Assembly (NCBI GenBank): GCA_004369045.1
Contig: ML213503.1
Location: forward strand, 1,521,121 to 1,585,120
Origin: Heliocybe sulcata
Taxonomy: Eukaryota; Basidiomycota; Agaricomycetes; Gloeophyllales; Gloeophyllaceae
Direction of reading: 5' to 3'
Length of the DNA: 64,000 nt
Shown here: positions 1-11,401 of the stretch, piece by piece
How the letters are laid out: every line of letters begins with the position of its first letter
Position numbering within the stretch: position 1 is the stretch's first letter
The notes under the pieces: model-generated
The model's database searches: none
Told to the model about the DNA's origin: nothing
The model's input: the letters and a program-made list of their open reading frames with translations, nothing else
Program-made: the position numbers and the translations under genes

Positions 1-1080
1 GACTTACAGAGCGATCGTGATCTGATGCGCTTACGATGGCAGAATATGAACGGGTCTTAGTATCCTGGTTGATGGACAGCGGAGGGCTCCAAACGTCGCC
101 GGCGTCCTGTCCATCACCCTGAACAGAGCGAACGTGAGTACCGAAGTCATAAAAGGGGACCCAGGGAACTCACCCCATCTTGGACCGGAGTAAAGCCGAG
201 GTTGACCATGGCATTGTACAATGGGGGCATAGCTTCACTGAACCAGGAAGAGAAAGAGGCGTGGATGGGCTGAGAAGATTTTGTAAGGACAGGCACAACT
301 TCGATCTTGAGCACGGAACTTACTCCACTGTTACCGTGATACTGGGGATTGAAAGTGGCGTGCTCCCCTATCTGGAGATACTCAGGTGCCACGGACATGT
401 TGGTCGCCTTCTTAAAGTACTTCAGTGTGTTATTATAATTCCATCCTTCATTGCCTAGCTGCTCGAGCTCTGTCACAGGTTAGATTGATTTCAATACGAA
501 GATATGACATGTATACTCACGGTCATATTCAGTCGCGCCGGCAAGGAAGATGCCCATCAAGTTCAGGGCAGAACTACCACCGAGAACCCGGCCTCGGACA
601 ATGTTGATCGAGCGATCCGCCAAGTTCGGTTGCGGAACAGTATTGAAGCCTGATGCATGGGATTAAGGTAATGCATCACACTATTTCCCGAGTACCTACC
701 CCAGTCATAAGTTGGATTTCCCCACGTCGGCGCGGTGTTCCAGCCTTGCGGCACCTGTGAGGCAGATTAACTACTAATTGCAGTAAAAATACGAGCTGCT
801 CATACCAATATGTTCTCATCATCCGGCCTATATTCCCCGGCCTCGATGAGCCCTACTGTCCAGTTCCCGATCTCGGAAAGCCTGAAGTGCGAATTAGCAC
901 TGTTGCAACAAGTCACCTTGCCGGACTTGCGTACCTTGCGGCAACTGCAGTCCCAGCAGTACCTCCTCCAGCGACGATGAAGTCGAATGACGTGCTTGCA
1001 AAAGTCGCCGGCTCGACAATTGCAGCTGTTGCGAGAGTCGCCGAGAGCAGTAGGCTGAGCACTGACGCTGAGGAGATCAT
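1..1080 (-). CDS. GMC (glucose-methanol-choline) oxidoreductase, N-terminal part, cut by window edge
   Basis: Secreted flavin-dependent alcohol/sugar oxidase or dehydrogenase of the AA3 type. The start at 1080 gives a short hydrophobic signal peptide (MISSASVLSLLLSATLATA). It is followed by the FAD-binding beta-alpha-beta motif FIVAGGGTAGTAVAARLSE and the family signature GRVLGGSSALNLM. I read exons at 1080-935, 881-806, 754-700, 649-521, 469-174 and 118-35, all joined by GT-AG introns in frame, about 262 codons. The next intron begins at 34 and runs off the left edge, so the substrate half and the catalytic His pair are outside the window. Substrate (aryl alcohol, sugar, methanol) cannot be told from this part. 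No frameshift is seen in the part present. Confidence 0.9.
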
Positions 1081-2359
1081 TGTGCTTGAGACTCAGGATG
1101 CAGTTCAAGAGAGCAGCAGGGCGACTATTTGTACCCTGCACGAAGGCGCAGCCGCCTCCCGAGCTCTGACAATGATGCGTCGGTATCGAGTACGTTTCAG
1201 TACGCAAAACCAGATCCAATCCGCCCGTTGAGTATAGCTGGGGCAAGGTACTGATGTACACCGACAAATATACCGACGCTCGACGGCCACGGGGATTTGG
1301 CCCAGCAATGGTTACAGCACTCACCGGCATCGGCAAAGGCAGTGGTAACCAGGTTTGGTATGGTAGCCGACCGCATCTTCAAGCTGAAGGTCTCACAGTC
1401 GTCCGGTACCGCTCTGCGCCAATTGAGACGTGAGAGACGAACGATGCATCAAAGATCCTGCGAACTCACTGGGCGCCGTCAAGGAGAGCTTGTCAAAGCG
1501 GTGCCACTCGCTGATGTATAACGCGGCACACCAGGCACAGGTTCCCCCGGGCAAACTAACGTCGGCCATCTCACGCTCGTACTGTGCGCGATGTATTCTG
1601 GAGAAAATTCGAGATACGTCAGCGCAGCTTTCAAATTAGTGTGATCAGAATCCATTCTCACATCGCGTGAATATTCGAGACCCCAGTGTCGCCAACATAA
1701 TACACCTATGAGCGTATTCGCATTGCCTCCAGTTGTGCATTTTCCTGAGCAGCGGCAGCGACTGGACCGCGTCAGAGCCATGAAACATTGGACCGTGATA
1801 GGTTTGGACGGAGGCAAAGGTTGCGCGAGCACGTGTTACTAAACGATCGTCGGGACCATACCGCTTTTGGTACATTTGCCTTCCGAGCGGCGCTGACGAA
1901 TCGAAGCACTGCAACGCCATCATTCCTACAACGCCACCATTACTACAACGCCTTCATTCCCGAGTCTGCAGCATTGCCTGGTGCCTACCTCCACTATGAT
2001 CGCAACTGGCTTCAGTGACAATTCTTGCTCGTGCGGTAGGAAGCCATTCGCGTCCTTGCCGCTGTTAAAAGGCAGACAAGCAGTTTAGCAACTGAAGTCA
2101 TCCGAGAACCGAAGTGAATCACAGTTTTCGAATCCTGAGTTTATGCAGGTCTTTGGTCGCTCGTACCCAGGCTCCAAAGAGAGATGTAAACCTGTATCGA
2201 CTTCCAACATCAGCGGCTTCTTTGCCACCACTCAACGTTGCTCGTACTCGGTTTATTAGAGCGGGCAGGACTCCCATTTTTGAATGTGAGTATCTCCTGC
2301 ATATTTGCCTCCGTAAGCGTGGCATTACAGCTCGTTCTTACTCTTATAACTATGAGGAG
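1081..2359. other. Gap upstream of GMC gene, no recognisable gene
   Basis: No open frame joins into a recognised protein here. A 92-codon minus-strand open stretch at 1645-1923 reads like degraded protein, but I cannot assign it. The proximal part presumably holds the promoter and 5' leader of the oxidoreductase. A short tandem repeat lies at 1913-1963. Confidence 0.5.
1913..1963. repeat. Short tandem repeat, about 17 bp unit, three imperfect copies
   Basis: Three successive imperfect copies of a unit close to aacgccatcattcctac are visible. The third copy is the most diverged. It lies in non-coding sequence and has no evident function. Confidence 0.6.
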
Positions 2360-3241
2360 GAGCGTAGATGTGCGGTGGTGCTAGAAGGCACCAGACCTTC
2401 CAGCTGAGCGCCGGGAACACTCCTAGTTCAGTGTACGCACTCGAAGATCCATGCCGATACCATGGCACATTGTCGGTCACTGCCGCAATTTCTAACTCCT
2501 ACAGCAAGCCTGGCGGTGCCTGATAAAAGTGTATTCTTTCTGAATGGCCGTCCAACTGGAATGGCTATTTTACAGCGGTACGTACATATCCTGTAAATGA
2601 CCTATATATCCCCTTAAGTCACGCTTCTCCCTTTTACTCCCAGACTCAAGGCAGAGCCGGACATGCTCCCAATGGCAAGCACCGTCGCTCGATTAAGGAG
2701 ACTTCCAAGTTGATCAACCCGAAGCGTCAAAACACCATACGGTACGTCGGTACCGCACGGGTGATCTTCAGGAATTCAGCAGATGCGGATAGCTTAGATT
2801 GATCCGACACGCGGGAAAGAGGCGAGCATGGAGGTCATCGTTCGGTCCCGGGAAGGGTAAGATTATGTAGATTGTCGCTGATCCGCCTAGAGATCAGACG
2901 TCACGAATTGGACAAACAGTTTCTACGGTGTTCTCAACTCATGCTACGAGGCTGAGAAGCCTGGGAGCTCCCTCGAGGACATGATCATCTCCCACAATGA
3001 AACTAACTCAGCGCCGGGTAACGCTTAAAAGCCTGTTCACATCTTGAAAATCCTGCTATTCTGTAAGCATGCCCTCAGTGGGCCCGTCATCATCCTCCTG
3101 TCACTGACGCACTTTCAGATGGAGACATTGATTGGCTTGCAGGCTACTAGTCTGAATACTGCATAAAGAGTGCCGGCAAAGAAAAGGCGGAAAAGGTGTG
3201 GCAGACTACTTCATCGGACCACCTGGACGTGAAGTGATGAA
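2360..3241 (+). pseudogene. Decayed paralogue of the neighbouring cupin gene
   Basis: Blocks of this stretch align by eye, in order and orientation, with the intact cupin gene at 4113-5202. The block gtgcggtggtgctagaaggc matches the first long exon, and caaggcagagccggacatg at about 2646 matches the exon encoding IQGRVGYV. The block gacaaacagtttctacggtg matches the exon encoding DSFYGVINSCYEAKKP. The end at about 3228-3241 matches the C-terminal codons. Even the last intron's donor (tgtaagc) is in the corresponding place. Stops and small indels break every frame, so no protein can be made. This is a tandem duplicate that has decayed, not a random match, because the matching order extends over about 900 bp. 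Confidence 0.75.
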
Positions 3242-4112
3242 GATCGCACGGTGATTGACAACGCCCGCCTGGATCTTGACGATAAGTTCTGCCTTCCATT
3301 TATAATCCACCTATTATCCTTTCGTCCTGGTCGGCGGCGCGTTTCAGAGGTTTCCTGAGGATTGGTAATGTGATAAAGATAAATATGGCATATGGGTACC
3401 CTGTAAGGACAGTGAGCGTGCCGCAGTCATAAGCGTCAGAGTGTTCGAAACAGACAGTCGCATTCTATTGTTTTGGGCGGCAAAGTACTTCCGCTGTCAT
3501 AATGATTACTGCGCGTTTCGCCGGATCTCCATCCTTCCACAATCTTAGAAGGAGAGTATGACTTCAGATCACCGCGAGCTTGACCACAGCCCGATACTCG
3601 AATCCAAAAGTTTGGTCCATGCTACTTATATTTGGCCACGTATCCCCCCACCTTTCACTCCGCGCCACGACTGAGAAGCAGCCAGAATTTCATCAGTTAA
3701 GCTGCGCCATCAATCTCTCCATCCACCAATTCGACTACTATGAATTGGTGATTGAGCGCGGACGCCATGGATTAGTCGATTACCAATGCGTCTGGTAATT
3801 ACGATCTCTCACAGCGGCCTTCATGAGTATGTGGCCGTGTGCACCATATCCCCACTTGGCTGGCCGCTGATGTTCGTTCAATCTTGAGCAGTACGAAGGC
3901 TTCGACGAGTTCCCTAACCTTAATCTTTGGGGTGGATTGCGTAAAGATCGACTAAGATAATGAAGGTAATCCATTTCTCAAGGACTTGACTCAGACTCAG
4001 GGTCGGCCAAGTCCGACTGGTTAAAAGAGAGAGAAGAATGCCAAATCCTGTCAACCGTTCAGCGCCACTAGTAATCCTGCGGACTCCTTGCTAGTTACAT
4101 CCGTTCTCTGAG
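3242..4112. other. Spacer between decayed and intact cupin copies
   Basis: I see no recognisable coding region. A 72-codon plus-strand open stretch at 3580-3798 has no start context or homology I can name. The right end should hold the promoter of the intact cupin gene. Confidence 0.5.
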
Positions 4113-5202
4113 ATGTTCATGCTCAGGCTGTTCAAGTTCGTTCAGGACCTCCTGTTCCCAAAGGTACGCATATGTGGCGTGTAACAGTGTTTCATACGAG
4201 ACTTGGTCTAACTAGTTACACAATAGGTGCCGCTGGTGCCCATGAAGGTTGACGAAGACGGTTACTACGTTCAGTTTGGTGGCGCACGGAGACATAAGAC
4301 CATCCGGATGGACGAGGGAGAATACACATTCCGTTGCGAGTATAACCCCAAGGATCCCTTCATCAGTGCTGGCCGTGAAACAGGTTAGTCGTATGCTGTG
4401 TTGCGCATTTGCTAAGTCGCATAGGCTGATATGTTCCTGGCCGCAGCTGCATTCCCTCTATTACAGTAAGTCATTGACATGCGTGTTTCCAGAATATACC
4501 CACGAACTTCTATTAGTTGGCACCGTAACCAGAATGAATGGTTTAAAGTCGTGGGTATCATATATGCTTTTGTCCCTACAATTCTGACGGCTATTTCAAT
4601 TTTGATCAGATTCAAGGCAGAGTCGGATATGTCCTCAATGGTAAAGAAGGTGTCGTTACGGAGGGTACCCTCGTCACCTTGAAGTCCGGAGACATTCATA
4701 CAGTAGGTCCGCTTGTCCACAATGATTTTCAGGTACTCACCAAATCCGGTGTAGTTCTGGGTCGATCCCACTAATGAAGACAACGTTATCATGGAATTCA
4801 CGGTTCGTCCGGGCCGAGGGTAAGTCGACGCACGCCCTTCCGACTATCATGCTCCATTCTGACAAGATGTATATCTTTAGGTTGGATGAGGCGTGGGTCG
4901 ACAGTTTCTATGGTGTCATCAACTCGTGCTATGAGGCGAAGAAGCCTATGAGCCTTTTGCAAGCTATGGTTTTCTGCGACGAGGCTATTTCCGCTCCCGG
5001 CAACGTCCCTAAGCCCATAGGTATCTTTCTGAGCTGGCTCTTCGGTAAGCTCTCTGTACTAGTGCGTATAGAGTTTTCGTCTAATAAGCTGCCAGGCGGC
5101 ATCATCGGCCGTCTTGCCGGATATAAGGGCATCTACCCGCAGTACTGCAAGAAGAATTCTGTGAAGGTAGTCGATTCGAAGGGTCAGACGGAAGTAATGT
5201 GA
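4113..5202 (+). CDS. Single-domain cupin (RmlC-like) protein, function unknown
   Basis: Spliced model of about 235 residues starting at the ATG at 4113 with exon 1 4113-4163, then exon 2 4227-4383 and further short exons. The cupin core is WHRNQNEWFKVIQGRVGYVL (motif 1) and LKSGDIHTFWVDP (motif 2), giving possible metal ligands His and Glu in motif 1 and His in motif 2. The usual paired His of motif 1 is not complete. The tail has no second cupin half. An apparent hydrophobic stretch near 5040-5095 is better read as a 51-nt intron (donor gtaagc at 5045, acceptor ending gccag), because the decayed copy upstream keeps the same donor. The reaction is unknown. Its neighbours (GMC oxidase, P450, prenyltransferase) are compatible with small-molecule metabolism. 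Confidence 0.7.
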
Positions 5203-6174
5203 ACAGTCATGATAGTGGACCGTTCCAATTCATAGCGCCAGAGTTAGAGCCGTGGAGGGTCTGGGTTATGCACGATAGATACCTTCGGGTTTTACGACTT
5301 GCAATGCATGTATAGATTTCTCTTGTCTCTTTCGATTAGTTGATGCATTGTATTCCTCAGGCCCCCTCTTCCGCATGTCGTTGGAAAGAATTCATCGCAA
5401 TCGATCCTTTAATCAACGTGTAACTTCTGCGAAGGGACTTAGCCGAGCAGGATGCTTATCGTCTTTCCCCGTTGATCCTACAACTATGTCTGGAATGCCA
5501 GAAGAACCTTGTTCTCACAATACGACCTACAAAGTCGATGACTCCTGACGAATGCACAAGCTTCGGGTCCGTCTGCCACAAGAATCAAATGTAAGTCGCA
5601 GACTCGCAGCGGAAAGCAAATACACATTGCCGGCCGCGCGGAGTTGTGGGTCTATCAATCATGAATATCAATGGTGCCATCGGCGTGAAATTGCTGACCT
5701 ATTTGATCGGAACAACGGACCCAGACAGTCACCGCTAACGGCTCCTAACAAGTTCCGAGCGCATTCGACTAAGGCGCAGCAATTGGAGACGGGCGTCTTG
5801 GAGAACCAAGTCGGCGTTGTGCCCCTCAGCTCCGGATAATTAAGTCATGTCGCAACTTCTGCATGATACTCGGAGCCAAGGTCAATTACCGCAAGTCAGG
5901 CCCATTCCTGTGGCAGCGCGGACTCGGAGGTGGCACGCAAATGTGAGGCCTTGAAATGGCCGTCGCCTGACACTGGAAGGATATGTCTGTAGCCGCGCAT
6001 GTTCCACTGTGAGAAGGATATAGTAGAAACACGGTATGAATCGCGAAAAAACTAAGTACCCAACATAGATAGTATGGCTGTTCATCCAAATATTCCTCCA
6101 CGTTGTCATCATCTATACGTACTACATTGTGCACATCTCGCTATACAGATACGACCGAAGCATCCAAGGTCCGT
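5203..6174. other. Gap between cupin gene and P450 3' end
   Basis: No gene recognised. Plus-strand open stretches at 5348-5548 and 5552-5839 and a minus-strand one at 5886-6134 have no family features. This interval holds the two 3' flanks of the converging cupin and P450 genes. Confidence 0.5.
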
Positions 6175-8211
6175 TTAGTTTGCCCAGGCCTGGGTCAGCG
6201 CATCGACGTCGATAGCGCGACGAGGCTTCATGACGACGTCGAATGCATCTGGTTCGCTGCAGAGTTCTCGTCAATAAACGCGCACTCGAGACATGCAGTA
6301 AACGCAACTAACGCAGTCAGACCGTTACGGACAGCGGAGGGGTCAGGCAAGATCGGCTTGCCGTTAGCCCCGGTCGGAGGCAGGATATCGAATCCCCATA
6401 ACAGTGTGACAATCCCCATCCATACGGACTTCGACGCCAGATACTGACCCGGGCAGACTCTGAAGGGAGTTGATCAGTCACTACCGCTCTTTTAGAACAA
6501 GGTATGTCCTCACCGTCGACCGAAACCAAATCCACAGTGGCCCTCATTCAAGGACTCCGTGCCAAGCTTCTCGCCGTTCTTGGGCATGAACCTCTCAGGG
6601 TTAAACAAGAACGGCTCGGGGTAATGCTTCTCATTGTGGTGGATGGCCCAGATGTTGGGTACGACGGTCGTTCCAGCGGGAACGAAGTAGCCCTTATAGA
6701 CGTCATCCTGGAGGCTCTGGTGCGGGGCAGAGACAGGCGCGACGGGACTCCATCTGGCCATCACCAGATTAGCGTCTCATTCACTGTCAAGCCACGGAAT
6801 ACAATGACGCACCGGAACACCTCCTTGACGAGAGCGGTACAATACGTCAAGTCCTCGAAGTGCTTGAATGACGGGGGCATATTTGCGTCCTTGCCAAGAA
6901 CACGGTCAATTTCCGCCTGCGCCTTCTTCATCGTCTCGGGATAATTCAAAATCGCAACCAGCGCCCACAGGACCGTACCGGCAGTGTTGTCCGTCCCTGC
7001 TTCGAAGGCAGAGCCGGCGACTATTAGGCAGAAGGTGTCAGACTGTGAGAAAACAATAGGCTGGGATGAGGAGGAACTTACGATAGGCCATCGAGGTCTC
7101 GTCCAGGGCGTTCTTCTCGACATCTTCCCAGAGGCGAGCAGCGAAGCACTCGAGATTCTCCCCGTTGTCCATGCGTTGCTTGACTTCCCGGAGGAGACGC
7201 CTGTAGAACTGCAATAAACGATCAGCAGCTGCATCCCGGCATTAGATGGCAAGAGTATTTACAGTGAACTCATAGTCATGCTTCTCTTTAGCCTCAGCCC
7301 TCCAAGGCGACAACGCATCGGGCAGCTTATCCAAGATCGGATGGTTGTCCACGGGGTACCTCGCCGGGTGCATATCCTGAATGAAAGTCTCAAGGACATG
7401 CAACAGTGTCTTCAAGTCGTTTCCATCCTCGCTGAACCGTTTCGCATATACGAGCGTTTGAAGCGTCTCAGCAGTGTACCACTTGATGCTGATGTAGGCC
7501 TTTGTAGGTTGCTTTAGGATGTCGGTGACGAGCTTGATGGATCCGCGTTCCTGGATGCCTTCGTACCCCCCGACAGCACGGGCGTTGAGCATCTGAAAGG
7601 CTGCTGCGCGCTGCTTCTTGAGGAGCGGACCATAAGGGAGAAGCACGAGGCGCTGTAAAAAGTGGTGCATTGGTCGATAAATGAGGAGATGCATTAGCGC
7701 AGGCATACCTTGTCGATAGAGCGGTATTTTCCAGAGTATGTCAGTTGCCGGCGCGAAGAGTAGTTGCTCGAACGCTTGCCAAGCTGAGGGAGAAACATTA
7801 ATGAGCGTCACAATATGTATATCATGAACATGGCACATCTTTACCAGTTCTTCGACGTCTTCGAGATCATCCAGGATGAGCATCTCATTGCCAGCTAGGG
7901 ATAGCCGGACTATAGGGCCTACAAAGACAAATAGTAAGGATTAACTATCTCCGATCCAAAGGCCAGATATTTTACTCACCGTATTTCTTGCAGAGATCGT
8001 GGAAGAATAGCCATGACTTCTCAGTAGGAACATAGTTACCGACGATGGGCCAAGGGGTGGGTCCAGGTGCATAATTGCGTGCCTTCTGACGGAAGTACAG
8101 CGCAATGTAATAGGCGACAACCAGTCCCACAAGAACAATACTGAGCCTGTCCGGCTTCAGAGCTTTGAGAAAGTGCGTTTCGTTTGCGATGGACCTTGTG
8201 TGCGAGGACAT
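6175..8211 (-). CDS. Cytochrome P450 monooxygenase
   Basis: Heme-thiolate monooxygenase anchored in the ER membrane by an N-terminal helix (LSIVLVGLVVAYYIALYF), followed by the proline-rich hinge APGPTPWPIVGNY. Family landmarks in order: I-helix oxygen-binding motif AGTDNT in a segment reading FEAGTDNTAGTVLWAL; ExxR helix in LVKEVFR; PERF motif FNPERFMP; heme loop FGFGRRVCPG, with the intron falling between the second Arg and Val so that the Cys lies on the next exon. The protein ends in RRAIDVDALTQAWAN. I chose the ATG at 8211; the frame is open upstream to another ATG at 8382, which would add about 57 residues before the membrane helix. It resembles the large basidiomycete class usually annotated as O-methylsterigmatocystin-oxidoreductase-like. 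The substrate is unknown. It is divergent from a UbiA prenyltransferase gene. Confidence 0.9.
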
Positions 8212-9579
8212 CTTGTGGCTTGCCAATGCGGAGTAGGCGAGAGCAGACCTGTTTTTGCTCTGGCCAGCAGCCTTGAAATACGGATCGGCGGCCCCCAACG
8301 CAAACCATAGTCGATTTAGCGTAACCAATTTGGGCGGAATGGTCAATGCAAAGCCATTACTGGAGACGTAGATGGGCGCCATAGTCGCTTGATTGTCTGT
8401 TATTCAACACGGAACGAAAGCCCTCCTAAGGATACTTCACCAGATTCGGGGAGTGCACTGCGGCTAAATCAGGCATAATTTGCGCACCGGCTTCATGTTT
8501 GTGCGTAGGCGGGTTCAAGGTTGGGAAGGCCGGGAAGGACGATCGAATGCTATGCTACCTGGATATCCGCTTTTGGAATATGTCGAGGTTAGGTCCAGAT
8601 GTGATCACCGCATTTGATAGAATCACGACGCATTCGATTCTGCTGTTCTTTGCGACATCGATATGCATCGACGCCCATATCCCAGATTACGTGGTCGGCG
8701 TTGCCGTCTGCTATTGTATTTGTTATCTCTGGTCGGACCATTCGCCCCAACATCAGATGCGCTCTCACCTACTGTACGTTGGCTTGTGAGAGCCTTCCGC
8801 CTTTCGTTGGCGGAATATGGCATGCTGTTAAGGGAGAGAGCTGTTTCCGTGCCTCTGGATCAATAGAATCATAGGGTCGTATTCTGATTGGGAAGCATAC
8901 ACGGCCGGCCTGCCTAACGTTCTCTGGAGGCATCCTTCACTCAGTCTCATTAGCCGGAAATGAATCGCAATTGTACGTTTTGGTGCAGATGGATCCCGCC
9001 ATCGCTCCATCAAATGTCAGCATGATGCCAACATGTTATGATCTTTTGGCAGAAAAGCACACAGTTCTTACCAGTACTTCTCGTCAGTAACGATGCAGAC
9101 TCGAGTCTCCATTCGTTGTCCGCAAGTAAGTCCTCCATCCTCCATGGGAAACTCAAGCTTGCCACGGTGAGTACATCGCGCTAAACTTTCGTTGATCATG
9201 CGCTGAATTGATCTGAGCTGCCCATTTGGCGCCGTTGCCGCCCCTGTGACCTCCAGACTATGTATAGAATATTCACTGAACTCGTCTCCGTCGCCCATTA
9301 GGAATTTCTCTGATGGTGGCTATCCCTTGCATCTGCCGGAGCATATCTCCCGACAACTAGCTGTTCTCGATGAAGAAACGGTTGTAGACTATCATATCAT
9401 TTGCGTCCGCCGTTCGCAAATGACTCCCTGTGGCACGGTCTTCGTCTAAAACCGAATGTCAAGTATTTTCTGAACGCAACACTTCCACTGGGATCAAGTT
9501 AAAAGGCAGTCATCCCGGTCGGCCTAGATTGTCGTCGACCTCCACCTACAGCTACAGCAACCACTGGCATTGTACCACG
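8212..9579. other. Divergent intergenic region between P450 and prenyltransferase
   Basis: Holds the 5' flanks of both divergently transcribed genes. Open stretches on the minus strand (9068-9298) and plus strand (8499-8874) have no recognisable domain. At 1.37 kb it is long for a shared promoter in this genome, and a lost gene in between is possible but not visible. Confidence 0.5.
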
Positions 9580-10815
9580 ATGGCATCTGAAGTAAAGACC
9601 CAAGAGCAGAAGCCCCTTCTCAACGGCAGCATAAAACCGAAGGTCTCTCAGCCATGGTGGCGCGGTTACTGGGAACTCGCCAGGATGCACAAGTTCCCGG
9701 CTGGTTCCATGTTGATCTTCTGGCCTTGCGGCAAGCACTATCATCCATTCCACTTAAATTTCATACTGAGAGACGTGATCTATAGCATGGGGATACGTCA
9801 TGGCTCTTCGCGACAACCACCCAGAACCTCTTCAGCTGGCGTACATCATGGCGGCGTTTTTTGCTGGAAGCACTCTGCTCCACTGCGCTGCCTGCACCAT
9901 CAATGACATTTGCGATAGGGACTTCGATGCTCAAGTCGGTCAGTATAACTAAGCCCATTAGAACTACAAGCAGAGTGGTCTGATATGTATATTTTGCCAG
10001 AGCGTTGCAAGAACCGGCCCTTGGTTTCTGGTGCTGTGTCCATGTTCGGTGCTTGGGTCTTCCTCTTCCTTCAAGTCGCCGTCTTCTTCTGGGCGCTCTC
10101 GTACGTGCCTATGAACGCGTGCGTACGATCTATCAACTTCCTATCCCCACCCGCTGACTAAACGATCTACAGCTTCCTCTGCGGTTCATTCGGCGTCTTC
10201 CCTCTGCACGCCTTCTACCCCCTCATGAAGCGTGTGACTAATTGGCCGCAAGCTTGGCTCGGTATGTCGTTCCTCATTTTGAGCCACATTAGCTATATTG
10301 ACTGCGCATTCTTTTGTCAGGTCTCGCTATGAACTGGGGTCTCCCGACCGCCTGGCTCATTGCAGCCCCCAACGACTACCAATACCCACCCGTGTGGGCT
10401 CTCACCTTCGGCACCCTCTGCTGGACGATCGTCTACGACACTATCTACGCATGCCAAGACCGCAAGGACGACGTGAAGGCAGGTGTTAACTCTACTGCCG
10501 TCCTCTTTGGCGACTACGTCAAGCCAATTCTTTCCATGTTTGCGGCAATGTTTGTTGCGACCTTGGCCTATGCTGGGTATGCAACTGGCCAGGGATGGGT
10601 GTACTACACGGTGTCTGTGGGCGGGTGTGCCGCCCATTTGTTGTGGCAGCTTGTTACGCTGGATACAGAGGACCCGCAAGATTGCTGGAACAAGTTTGAT
10701 GTGAGCGCTCTTGTTTCTCAACAAAGTCCGTGCTTTCTTAACGGAGCTCCAGGCCAACGGTTACCTCGGTTATGTTGTCCTTGCCGGCCAGCTGGGTGGC
10801 TGGTACATTCATTAA
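9580..10815 (+). CDS. UbiA-family membrane prenyltransferase (COQ2-like)
   Basis: Integral membrane enzyme that transfers a prenyl chain onto an aromatic acceptor. Both Asp-rich motifs are present: NDICDRDFD (NDxxDxxxD) and YDTIYACQDRKDD (DxxYxxxD). They are followed by the expected helices (FAAMFVATLAYAGYA and others), ending GYVVLAGQLGGWYIH. Exon 1 is 9580-9730, exon 2 9786-9938 and exon 3 starts at 10001. The first intron uses a GC donor (GCAAGC) and is needed to join FWPC to AWGYVMAL. The start at 9580 is the first ATG giving the usual charged N-terminus (MASEVKTQEQKPLL); the frame is open further upstream. It could be the ubiquinone enzyme COQ2 (4-hydroxybenzoate polyprenyltransferase) or a secondary-metabolism relative. 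I see no clear mitochondrial presequence, and the divergent P450 makes the second option worth testing. Confidence 0.88.
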
Positions 10816-11401
10816 AGTGGAAAGGCAACTACGAAGGGACAAGAAAACTCCCGTGAGCCGAGGCACAACGAAATCTACTGTCATTTTCTTCAAGAAGCGC
10901 TTGCTTACATCCGTATTATTATCCACATTCCATCGCTAGTTGATGATAGACGATCTTCTTGTATACTTTCGTAACATAGAACGCAACAATCCACACAGTA
11001 TTGAGAGCGCGCGTCGACAGTGAAGACACTCGTAGAGACTATAGGCGATTCACGGTAAATAGGCATGGCACTGGTTGCTTCGGGTCGCTTGTCGAAAGTG
11101 ATACCAAGGAAAGGGCTTGCAGAGAAACGGCTCGGAGTCTCGTTCGCTTCAAAATTCACAGCAAATAATTTTGTCGGATAGAGTTACACTACCTGCATAG
11201 CATGTGAGAAGGACATAACTGGTGTATCCTCACTCATGGCATCGCACCAAGAGACGTCGCAGCGAGTCGCCCCGTTCCTGCTACTGATTCCCTTTTCCGG
11301 CTATTTGTTGCGGTTTGCCCGCTGTACAGTTTGATCACACGCCTCCCCGCCGTCGCGTCCGACGCCAAGCGCGCGACTGTCCAGCAAGACCCCCCTTCGC
11401 A
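10816..11401. other. Spacer between prenyltransferase and eL28 genes
   Basis: Contains the prenyltransferase 3' flank and the eL28 promoter. A minus-strand open stretch at 10905-11159 has no recognisable features. Confidence 0.5.

Noticed and set aside
1479-1923. Minus-strand open stretches upstream of the GMC gene
   Set aside because: They show some protein-like segments, but frames do not join by plausible introns and no family could be named.
4412-4801. 129-codon minus-strand frame in the cupin locus
   Set aside because: Antisense shadow of the cupin exons and introns, with no domain; the plus-strand cupin motifs explain the region.
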